A model generated the notes under the pieces. The model searched no databases. It saw only the letters and a list, made by a program, of their open reading frames with translations, and was not told the DNA's origin. DNA of 64,000 nucleotides, taken from contig NZ_JABRPK010000002.1 in the NCBI RefSeq assembly GCF_013248995.1, forward strand, positions 930,001-994,000, given 5' to 3'. Origin of the DNA: Frigoribacterium sp. VKM Ac-2836. GTDB taxonomy: Bacteria; Actinomycetota; Actinomycetes; Actinomycetales; Microbacteriaceae. The translations under genes were made by a program, and so were the position numbers. Within the stretch, counting starts at the first letter, position 1. Each line of letters starts with the position of its first letter. Of this stretch, positions 56,890-64,000 are shown one piece after another.

Positions 56890-58158
56890 ATGTCCGACGC
56901 AACCTCGAACCTTCCCACCGCCCCCGGGCCCGACGACGACGATCTCGGCGCCGCCGCCGACGGTGTGAGCGGCGACGTCGTCATCGGTGCCGACGGCACC
57001 GAGGGCATCGCCACCGGCCCCGGCACGGGCGACGACCTGGTCGGTGCCGACGAACCCGACGAGCGCCACAGCCCGCTGCACGAGGTCCACGTCGCCGCCG
57101 GCGCCGTCTTCACCGACTTCGCGGGCTGGCAGATGCCGGTCCGCTACGATTCCGACCTCGCCGAGCACCACGCCGTGCGCACCGCCGCCGGGCTCTTCGA
57201 CCTCTCGCACATGGCCGAGATCGCCGTCGTGGGGCCGGACGCCGGGGTCTTCCTCGACCACGCCCTGGCCGGCACCCTCTCGACCATCGCCGTCGGGCGG
57301 GCCAAGTACTCCCTCCTCCTCGCCGCCGAGGGCGGGATCGTCGACGACCTGGTCGTCTACCGCCTCGACGAACACGACTTCCTGGTCGTGGCCAACGCGG
57401 GAAACCGCGAGGCGGCGTTCGCGGCCTTGGCGACCCGCGCCTCCGGGTTCGACGTGACGGTCGACGACGAGAGCGACGACACCGCGCTGATCGCGGTGCA
57501 GGGGCCCGAGAGTGAAGGCGTGCTCGACGAACTCGTCACGGCCGACCGCCTCCAGCCCGACGCCCCGCTGTCGACGTTGCGGTACTACCGCGTGCTGCAG
57601 GCCACCTTCGACGACGCCCCCGTGCTGATCGCGCGCACCGGGTACACCGGCGAGGACGGCTTCGAGCTCTACGTCGACCCCGAGACCGCCCCCGTGCTCT
57701 GGGCCGCGATCGCCGAGGCCGGCGCACCCCGGGGGCTCGTGCCGGCCGGGCTGGCCAGCCGCGACACGCTTCGTCTCGAAGCCGGCATGCCGCTCTACGG
57801 CCATGAGCTCGGCCTCGACGTGCGCCCCGACCAGGCCGGGCTCGGCCGGGTCGTCGACACCTCGAAGGGCTTCGTCGGGCGCTCGAACGTCGAGCCCGCC
57901 GCCGGCGCCCGCGTCCTCGTCGGACTGACGCTCACCGGGCGCCGGGCCGCCCGGGCGGGCTACCCGGTCGTCACCGACGACGGCACCGTCGTCGGCGAGG
58001 TCACGAGCGGTGCGCTGTCGCCGACCCTCGGCCACCCCGTGGCCATGGCCTACGTCGACCCCGACGTCGTCGACCGAGGCCCGGCACTGGCCGTCGACGT
58101 CCGTGGCACCGCCGTCGCCGCGACCGTCGTCCCGCTGCCCTTCTACAAGCGCTCCTAG
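56890..58158 (+). CDS. gcvT: Aminomethyltransferase (glycine cleavage T protein)
   Basis: 422 residues. The core (from about residue 60, [26 protein letters not shown]) has [31 protein letters not shown] and the GKVTSG-like EVTSGALSP. The first 60 residues are an acidic extension ([14 protein letters not shown]...) absent from most GcvT proteins. CAGGAGC before the ATG at 56890. It transfers the methylene group to THF. First gene of gcvTHP. Confidence 0.95.
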   Translation: MSDATSNLPTAPGPDDDDLGAAADGVSGDVVIGADGTEGIATGPGTGDDLVGADEPDERHSPLHEVHVAAGAVFTDFAGWQMPVRYDSDLAEHHAVRTAAGLFDLSHMAEIAVVGPDAGVFLDHALAGTLSTIAVGRAKYSLLLAAEGGIVDDLVVYRLDEHDFLVVANAGNREAAFAALATRASGFDVTVDDESDDTALIAVQGPESEGVLDELVTADRLQPDAPLSTLRYYRVLQATFDDAPVLIARTGYTGEDGFELYVDPETAPVLWAAIAEAGAPRGLVPAGLASRDTLRLEAGMPLYGHELGLDVRPDQAGLGRVVDTSKGFVGRSNVEPAAGARVLVGLTLTGRRAARAGYPVVTDDGTVVGEVTSGALSPTLGHPVAMAYVDPDVVDRGPALAVDVRGTAVAATVVPLPFYKRS

Positions 58159-58185
58159 GCACCCCCTCCCTCGAAAGGACCGGCC

Positions 58186-58563
58186 ATGACCGATCTCACC
58201 GCCCTGAAGTACACCGCCGAGCACGAGTGGCTCCTGATCGACGGCGACACCGCCACCGTGGGCATCACCGACTACGCCGCCGACAAGCTGGGCGACGTCG
58301 TCTACGTCGACCTGCCCGCCGAGGGCACCGAGGTCGAGACCGGCACGGTCGTCGGCGAGATCGAGTCGACCAAGTCGGTCGGCGAGTTGTTCGCCCCCGC
58401 GCTCGGCACGGTGCTCGAGGCCAACCAGGCCGTCGTCGACAGCCCCGACCTCGTCAACAGCGACCCGTTCGGCGAGGGCTGGCTCATCAAGATCACCCTG
58501 TCGTCGACCGACGGCCAGGGCCTCCTCTCGCGCGACGAGTACGTCGCGCTGACCGCCGAATGA
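58186..58563 (+). CDS. gcvH: Glycine cleavage H protein
   Basis: 125 residues. The lipoylation site is [12 protein letters not shown]. It shuttles the aminomethyl group between P, T and L proteins. Overlaps gcvP by ATGA. Confidence 0.97.
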   Translation: MTDLTALKYTAEHEWLLIDGDTATVGITDYAADKLGDVVYVDLPAEGTEVETGTVVGEIESTKSVGELFAPALGTVLEANQAVVDSPDLVNSDPFGEGWLIKITLSSTDGQGLLSRDEYVALTAE

Positions 58564-61487
58564 GCGCCGAGCAGACGGGCGGGTCGGTCTTCGGCGGCTG
58601 GTCCGACCAGGTCGCCACCGGCTTCGTCGACCGCCACGTCGGCACCACCCCGGACGACCAGGCGGCCATGCTGGCCGCCGTGGGGCACGACAGCGTCGAA
58701 TCGCTCGTCGCGGCCGCCGTGCCCGACTCGATCCATGCCACCGCGCTCGAGCACAGCGTGTTGCCCGAACCGATCGGCGAAGAAGAAGCCCTCGCCGAGC
58801 TGCGAGCTCTCGCCGGTCGCAACCGCGTCTCGCGAAGCCTGCTCGGCCTCGGCTACTACGACACCGTCACCCCCGCCGTCATCCAGCGCAACGTGCTCGA
58901 GAACCCCAGCTGGTACACCGCCTACACGCCGTACCAGCCCGAGATCTCGCAGGGTCGACTCGAGGCCCTCATCAACTTCCAGACGATGGTGGCCGAGCTG
59001 ACCGGGCTCTCGACCGCCAACGCCTCGATGCTCGACGAGGGCACGGCCGTCGTCGAGGGCATGCTGCTCGCCCGCCGTGCGTCCAAGGCGAAGACCGACG
59101 TCTTCGTCGTCGACAGCGACACCTTCCCGCAGACCAAGGCCCTGCTCGCCGGCCGCGCCGAGGCCGTCGGCATCGAACTCATCGAGCTCGACCTCTCGGT
59201 GCTCGACCCCGCCGACCTGCCCGAGTCGTTCGGCGTCTTCGTCCAGTACCCCTCGGCGTCCGGCTCGGTCTGGAACCCCCGCGCCGTCGTCGAGGCCGCC
59301 CACTCCCACGGCGGCCTGGCCGTCGTCGCCGCCGACCTGCTGGCGCTGACCCTGATCGAGGCGCCCGGCGAGTTCGGCGCCGACGTCGCCGTGGGCACCA
59401 GCCAGCGCTTCGGCGTGCCGATGGGGTTCGGTGGCCCGCACGCGGGCTACATGGCCGTCCGCACCGGGCTCGAGCGTCAGCTGCCCGGGCGCCTGGTCGG
59501 GGTCTCGCAGGACGCCGTCGGGCAGCCCGCCTACCGCCTCAGCCTGCAGACCCGCGAGCAGCACATCCGTCGCGAGAAGGCCACGTCGAACATCTGCACC
59601 GCACAGGTGCTGCTGGCCGTGATGGCGTCGATGTACGCGGTCTACCACGGCCCCTGGGGGCTGCGGCACATCGCGACACGCGTGCACGGCCACGCCTCCG
59701 ACCTGGCGGCCGCGATCGGCGCGAGCGAGCTCGAGCTCGAGAGGGACTCCTTCTTCGACACGCTGCAGGTGTTCGTTCCCGGCCGGGCCGCCGAGATCGT
59801 CGCCTCGGCACACGCTCGGGGCTACCTGCTGCACGCCGTCGACGACGACTGCGTCCGTCTCTCGTTCGACGAGACCACGACGCATGACGACGTCCGCGTC
59901 GTCGCCGAGGTGCTCGGCGTCGACCTGCTCGACGACGCCGCACCCTCGGGCCTGCAGGAGGCGCTGCTGCGGACGAGCGACTACCTCACGCACCCGGTCT
60001 TCCGCACCCACCGCAGCGAGACCAGCATGATGCGCTACCTCAAGCGCCTGGCCGACAAGGACTACGCGCTCGACCGCGGCATGATCCCGCTCGGCAGCTG
60101 CACGATGAAGCTCAACGCGGCGACCGAGATGGCCGCCGTCACCTGGCCCGAGTTCGCCGGTGTGCACCCGTTCGCCCCCGCCGAGGACGTGGCGGGGTAC
60201 CTCGAGCTGATCGGCCAGCTCGAGGGCTGGCTGGCCGAGGTGACGGGGTACGACACCGTGTCGCTGCAGCCCAACGCCGGCAGCCAGGGCGAGCTGGCCG
60301 GCCTGCTCGCGATCCGCGGTTACCACCTGTCGAACGGCGACGTCGAGCGCACGGTCTGTCTGATCCCGCAGAGCGCTCACGGAACGAACGCGGCCAGTGC
60401 GGTGCTCGCGGGCATGCGCGTCGTCGTGGTCGCCTGCGACGACGGAGGCAACGTCGACCTCGACGACCTGCGGGCCAAGGTCGAGGAGCACGCGGCCCGG
60501 CTCGCGGCGCTGATGATCACCTACCCGTCGACGCACGGCGTCTACGAGCACGACATCGTCGCCCTCACCGATGCGGTGCACGCGGCCGGCGGACAGGTCT
60601 ACGTCGACGGGGCGAACCTCAACGCCCTGCTCGGGGTCGCACGCTTCGGCGACTTCGGCGGTGACGTCTCCCACCTCAACCTGCACAAGACCTTCTGCAT
60701 CCCTCACGGCGGCGGTGGGCCCGGTGTCGGTCCCGTCGCGGCCAAGGCGCACCTCGCGCCCTTCCTGCCCGGCCATCCGATGGCGCAGCAGGCCGATCGT
60801 CGCACGGGTGTCGACGCCGCGGCCGACGGCGATCGCCTGGCCCACGCCGGAGTGCCGGTGTCGAGCGCGCCGTACGGGTCGCCGAGCATCCTGCCGATCA
60901 GCTGGGCCTACGTGCGCATGATGGGCACCGAGGGCCTGACACGCGCGACGGGTGCGGCCGTCCTCGCGGCCAACTACGTCGCCGCCCGCCTGCGCGAGCA
61001 CTTCCCCGTGCTCTACGCGGGTGAGAACGGCCTCGTGGCGCACGAGTGCATCCTCGACCTGCGTCCGCTGCGTGACGCGACCGGGGTCACCGTCGACGAC
61101 GTGGCCAAGCGCCTCATCGACTACGGCTTCCACGCCCCGACCATGTCGTTCCCGGTCGTGGGCACGCTCATGGTCGAGCCGACCGAGAGCGAAGACCTGG
61201 CCGAGATCGACCGTTTCGTCGACGCGATGATCGCCATCAAGGGCGAGGCGGACGAGGTGGCGGCCGGCCGGTTCACCACCGAGTCGAGCCCGTTGCGCGG
61301 TGCGCCGCACACGGCGGAGTCGGTCGTCGTCGGCGAGTGGAACGCCGAGTACGGCCGCGAGGAGGCCGTGTACCCGGTCCGCTCTCTCGTACGAGGCAAG
61401 TACTGGCCGCCGGTGCGCCGCATCGACCAGGCCTACGGTGACCGTAACCTGTTCTGCAACTGCCCGCCGGCCGAGGCGTTCGCCTAG
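58560..61487 (+). CDS. gcvP: Glycine dehydrogenase (decarboxylating), P protein
   Basis: 975 residues, full-length fused P protein. Motifs: [63 protein letters not shown] and the PLP lysine in [19 protein letters not shown]. It decarboxylates glycine and passes the residue to GcvH. ATG at 58560 inside the gcvH stop. Ends the operon; a strong hairpin follows. Confidence 0.97.
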   Translation: MSAEQTGGSVFGGWSDQVATGFVDRHVGTTPDDQAAMLAAVGHDSVESLVAAAVPDSIHATALEHSVLPEPIGEEEALAELRALAGRNRVSRSLLGLGYYDTVTPAVIQRNVLENPSWYTAYTPYQPEISQGRLEALINFQTMVAELTGLSTANASMLDEGTAVVEGMLLARRASKAKTDVFVVDSDTFPQTKALLAGRAEAVGIELIELDLSVLDPADLPESFGVFVQYPSASGSVWNPRAVVEAAHSHGGLAVVAADLLALTLIEAPGEFGADVAVGTSQRFGVPMGFGGPHAGYMAVRTGLERQLPGRLVGVSQDAVGQPAYRLSLQTREQHIRREKATSNICTAQVLLAVMASMYAVYHGPWGLRHIATRVHGHASDLAAAIGASELELERDSFFDTLQVFVPGRAAEIVASAHARGYLLHAVDDDCVRLSFDETTTHDDVRVVAEVLGVDLLDDAAPSGLQEALLRTSDYLTHPVFRTHRSETSMMRYLKRLADKDYALDRGMIPLGSCTMKLNAATEMAAVTWPEFAGVHPFAPAEDVAGYLELIGQLEGWLAEVTGYDTVSLQPNAGSQGELAGLLAIRGYHLSNGDVERTVCLIPQSAHGTNAASAVLAGMRVVVVACDDGGNVDLDDLRAKVEEHAARLAALMITYPSTHGVYEHDIVALTDAVHAAGGQVYVDGANLNALLGVARFGDFGGDVSHLNLHKTFCIPHGGGGPGVGPVAAKAHLAPFLPGHPMAQQADRRTGVDAAADGDRLAHAGVPVSSAPYGSPSILPISWAYVRMMGTEGLTRATGAAVLAANYVAARLREHFPVLYAGENGLVAHECILDLRPLRDATGVTVDDVAKRLIDYGFHAPTMSFPVVGTLMVEPTESEDLAEIDRFVDAMIAIKGEADEVAAGRFTTESSPLRGAPHTAESVVVGEWNAEYGREEAVYPVRSLVRGKYWPPVRRIDQAYGDRNLFCNCPPAEAFA

Positions 61488-61510
61488 GTCCAGGCCTGCT
61501 CCGCGGACGA

Positions 61511-61551
61511 GAAACCGTCACCGCCCGATCCCGTCGGGCGGTGACGGTTTC
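61511..61551 (+). terminator. Terminator of the gcv operon
   Basis: Perfect 18-bp arms GAAACCGTCACCGCCCGA (61511-61528) and its complement (61534-61551), a 5-nt loop, then CCCTT. Confidence 0.85.
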
Positions 61552-61757
61552 CCTTGGGTCCCTCGGACGTCGGCCGCCGAGTGTCGCGGAGGGCGTTCAC
61601 GTAGCGGCGACCGTCCCGATCGACGTCCGGGGGACAGCTCACGCTGTTCGGCTCGCGCGGGTCGGTCCGACCCGTGGGTCCATCAGACTCGCCCCCCGAA
61701 CGGGTGTCAAGACCCAGTTCCGGCCACCCGGCGCGAGGCGAGACCGAGGGTGCCGTG

Positions 61758-62585
61758 TCAGGCAGGCAGGCCGAAGAGGCCGGGGAACGCCGTCGCGGCC
61801 CACGGGTAGCCGACGAAGACGGCCGCGTCCATCAAGAAGTGCGCGATGACGAGGGGCAGCACCCGGCCGAACCGCTTATAGAGCCAGCCGAAGGCGACCC
61901 CCATCACGACGTTGCCGACGAAGGCCCCGAACCCCTGGTAGAGGTGGTAGCTGCCGCGCAGCAGGGCCGCGGTGACGATGATCGACCAGGTCCGCCAGCC
62001 GAGATCGCGGAGGCGCGCGAAGAGGTACGCGACGACGATCACCTCCTCGGTCACCCCGGCCCGCATCGCCGAGAGCAACAGCACCGGCACGGTCCACCAG
62101 TGCTCGCCGAGGTTCGTCGGCACGACCGTGACCGTCAGGTCGAGCGCTTTGCCCGCCAGGTAGAGACCGATACCCGGGATGCCGATCGCGAGGGCCAGGC
62201 CGACGCCGCCGAGGGTGTCCCGTCCGGCACGGGAGAAGTCGACGCCGAGACGGCCCAGGTGGGGCCGCTCGGGTCGCCACAGCAGGAAGGCCACGAGCAG
62301 CACCGGCACGAGGTCCGTCGCCACGCCGAGCACCTGGTAGGCGAGGTCGAACAGTTCGCGACTGCTCAGCGGGGAGTTGAGCGTGGCGGTCTGTCGCGAC
62401 AGCGCGGTCTGCTGCGTGAGTCGGTTCACGATCGACAGCACGGAGTACACGGCCGAAGCGCCCAGCGACAGACCCAGCACGATCGCCACCTCGAGCCGGA
62501 GGCGCCCTCGGGTCATCGGGGCCGAGGGCGGTACGAGGACCACGGGCGGTGTCGCGTCGGGGGCAGGGGCGTCGGGGCGGCTCAC
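61758..62585 (-). CDS. CPBP family intramembrane metalloprotease
   Basis: 275 residues, about eight membrane segments. Motif 1 is RAGVTEEVIVVAYL (EE present; the Arg of EExxxR is replaced), motif 2 is LLRGSYHLYQGF (FxxxH-like) and motif 3 is IAHFLMDAAVF. CAAX-like proteases or bacteriocin-immunity-type proteins. GTG at 62585 lies 7 nt after a TACGAT -10 on this strand, so leaderless. Substrates unknown. Confidence 0.8.
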   Translation of the reverse strand: MSRPDAPAPDATPPVVLVPPSAPMTRGRLRLEVAIVLGLSLGASAVYSVLSIVNRLTQQTALSRQTATLNSPLSSRELFDLAYQVLGVATDLVPVLLVAFLLWRPERPHLGRLGVDFSRAGRDTLGGVGLALAIGIPGIGLYLAGKALDLTVTVVPTNLGEHWWTVPVLLLSAMRAGVTEEVIVVAYLFARLRDLGWRTWSIIVTAALLRGSYHLYQGFGAFVGNVVMGVAFGWLYKRFGRVLPLVIAHFLMDAAVFVGYPWAATAFPGLFGLPA

Positions 62586-62779
62586 GGGGGTGATCGTACG
62601 GGACCGGCGTGAGCGAGCCGACCCGCACCCCGAGGAGGTGGTGGCGAACAATACCTGCCAGGTGGCGGATTTCTCGCAGCCGATTCATGCGAACTTCAGG
62701 CCCCTTGCGCAACGAACTGCATGCTGACGCAACGATCCGGCGAGTTGGTTTCCGTCGTGTAACCGTTGCCGTGGTGGTT

Positions 62780-62809
62780 TGGTGATGCCCGAACCCGATG
62801 CTTAGGCTC
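62780..62809 (+). promoter_or_regulatory. Promoter of the peptide-binding lipoprotein gene
   Basis: -35 TTGGTG (62780-62785) and -10 TAGGCT (62804-62809) with an 18-bp spacer, about 65 nt before the start codon. Confidence 0.5.
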
Positions 62810-62874
62810 ACTGCATCCAACGCGGCACGGCCCCTGGGCACAGTGCTGCGTCCTTTCCCGCATCAGGAGGAACA

Positions 62875-64000
62875 TTGAAGAAGACGCGCATGGGCCTGTC
62901 GGCCGTCGCCGTCGTGGGGACGGCAGCACTCGTCCTCACCGGTTGCGCCAGCGGCAGCGGGGACGACAACTCGTCGTCCGGTGACGCTTCCGCCATCATC
63001 AAGACGAACGGAACCGAGCCCGAGAACCCGCTCGTCCCGTCGAACACCACCGAGACCGGCGGTGGCCGCATCGTCACCTCGATCTTCGCCGGTCTGGTCA
63101 GCTACAACGCCGACGGCACCACCAAGAACGAGGTCGCGGACAGCATCGAGAGCGACGACGCGACCGTGTGGACCGTCACGCTGAAGGACGGCTGGAAGTT
63201 CACCGACGGCACCGACGTCACGAGCGAGTCGTTCACCAAGGCCTGGAACTGGGCGGCCAGCTTCGACAACGTCGCGAACTCGTCCGGCAGCTCGTTCTTC
63301 GAGAACTTCAAGGGCTACAGCGACACCGAGCAGAGCGACCTCGACCTGACCGTCGAGAGCCCGACCGAGTTCACGGTCACGCTGAACACCCCCGAGGCCG
63401 ACTTCCCCCTGCGCCTCGGCTACTCGGCCTACTCGCCGCTGCCCGAGTCGTTCTACGCCGATCCCGCCGCGTTCGGCGAGAACCCGGTCGGCAACGGCCC
63501 GTACATGCTCGACGGTGAAGGCGCCTGGACCCACAACCAGGGCATCAAGCTCGTCACGAACCCCGACTACGACGGCAACCGCAAGCCGCAGAACGGCGGG
63601 CTCGACATCAGCTTCTACACCTCGCTCGACTCGGCCTACGCCGACGTGCAGGGTGGCAACCTCGACGTGCTCGACCAGATCGGCCCGGCGGCGTTCCAGA
63701 CGTACCAGAGCGACTTCCCGGACACGAACGTCAACCAGCCCGCCGCGGTCTTCCAGGGCATGACGATCCCGCAGTACCTCGCGCACTTCGGTGACGACGA
63801 AGAGGGCCAGCTGCGTCGCCAGGCGATCTCGATGTCGATCAACCGCGACGACGTGACCAAGGTCATCTTCCAGGGCACGCGCACGCCGGCCAAGGACTTC
63901 ACCTCGCCCGTCATCCCCGGCTACACCGACGAGCTCGAGGGTGAGAGCGTCCTGTCGTTCGACGCCGACAAGGCCAAGGACCTCTGGGACCAGGCCGACG
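62875..64000 (+). CDS. Peptide ABC transporter substrate-binding lipoprotein (partial)
   Basis: The frame runs off the window after 375 codons. TTG at 62875 with AGGAGG 4 nt upstream gives KKTRMGLSAVAVVGTAALVLTGC, a lipoprotein signal. The SBP_bac_5 (OppA/DppA) fold follows: GRIVTSIFAGLVSYNADGT, VWTVTLKDGWKFTDGTDVTSE, GNGPYMLDGE and LRRQAISMSINRDDV. Transporter partners would be downstream, outside the window. The ATG five codons on would cut into the signal. Confidence 0.9.
   Translation, partial: MKKTRMGLSAVAVVGTAALVLTGCASGSGDDNSSSGDASAIIKTNGTEPENPLVPSNTTETGGGRIVTSIFAGLVSYNADGTTKNEVADSIESDDATVWTVTLKDGWKFTDGTDVTSESFTKAWNWAASFDNVANSSGSSFFENFKGYSDTEQSDLDLTVESPTEFTVTLNTPEADFPLRLGYSAYSPLPESFYADPAAFGENPVGNGPYMLDGEGAWTHNQGIKLVTNPDYDGNRKPQNGGLDISFYTSLDSAYADVQGGNLDVLDQIGPAAFQTYQSDFPDTNVNQPAAVFQGMTIPQYLAHFGDDEEGQLRRQAISMSINRDDVTKVIFQGTRTPAKDFTSPVIPGYTDELEGESVLSFDADKAKDLWDQAD

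Noticed and set aside
58302-61310. 1002-codon minus-strand open frame across gcvP
   Set aside because: Antisense shadow of a well-supported gene, with no family match and Val/Gly/Asp/Arg-rich composition.
61560-61757. Possible feature between the gcv terminator and the CPBP gene
   Set aside because: No coding frame, RNA-like structure or repeat was seen.

Overview
The window is high-GC (about 70%), densely coded actinobacterial chromosome, most likely from the Microbacteriaceae (Micrococcales). The evidence is the GC-rich codon use, many 4-base stop/start overlaps (ATGA or GTGA), many apparently leaderless genes (TANNNT followed 5-8 nt later by ATG or GTG), and lineage-typical small families (DUF6264, DUF4245, DUF6457, FBP). 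The genus cannot be fixed from sequence reading alone. No rRNA, tRNA or CRISPR array was seen.

Layout. 0-15.5 kb is mostly housekeeping: PhoH/PIN ATPase, an AbiEi/DUF559-type protein coupled to a prepilin peptidase, a minus-strand run xseA-xseB-DUF4245-carbonic anhydrase-fumC, then ispH-DUF6264, fbaA facing away from glpX, rmuC, a DEDDh exonuclease and ychF. 15.5-16.9 kb is a lower-GC patch with a Tat-exported M23 peptidase and a 3' gene remnant. 17-22.4 kb is a coupled minus-strand catabolic operon of unknown substrate (deacetylase-fold hydrolase, MHS-family transporter, SDR, PanE-like reductase, M20 peptidase), divergent from an Lrp/AsnC regulator. 23.5-26 kb has an AlaDH/CEOS-like dehydrogenase, then a TetR gene divergent from a metallo-beta-lactamase gene that carries a one-base frameshift.

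26.1-29.4 kb is the most unusual segment: a clearly AT-richer two-gene insertion with a CorA-like membrane protein (GAN in place of GMN) translationally coupled to a STAND-like P-loop NTPase with a possible beta-solenoid C-terminus. A 14-bp sequence resembling an IS6-family terminal repeat lies just upstream. By architecture it is a candidate anti-phage module, and I know of no named system with this pairing.

29.4-35.2 kb is a molybdenum/formate-dehydrogenase-like operon with overlapping genes (DUF4180, mobA, DUF6457, moeA, fdhD, FdhF/YdeP-type oxidoreductase). Then come an MsrB-MsrA fusion, an ABC-F ATPase and a Tat-type glycerophosphodiesterase. 39-47.5 kb is a complete galactan regulon: secreted GH53 endo-galactanase, GH42 beta-galactosidase, CUT1 transporter and LacI repressor, with two near-consensus LacI operators between the divergent arms. 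47.5-55.9 kb carries an SDR, a MarR regulator, lipoproteins, an ABC-2 exporter with a LolA-like partner, and small conserved genes. 55.9-61.5 kb has an SseB-like gene and a tandem glycine riboswitch driving gcvT-gcvH-gcvP. The window ends with a CPBP membrane protease and the 5' part of a peptide-binding lipoprotein.

Across the window the 9-mer GGAGGCGCG (either strand) occurs at least 38 times by eye, far above the handful expected. Facing copies form three hairpins at gene ends, and one copy sits in a variable arm of the glycine riboswitch. A pair of 71-bp palindromic repeats lies at 1.5-1.8 kb.
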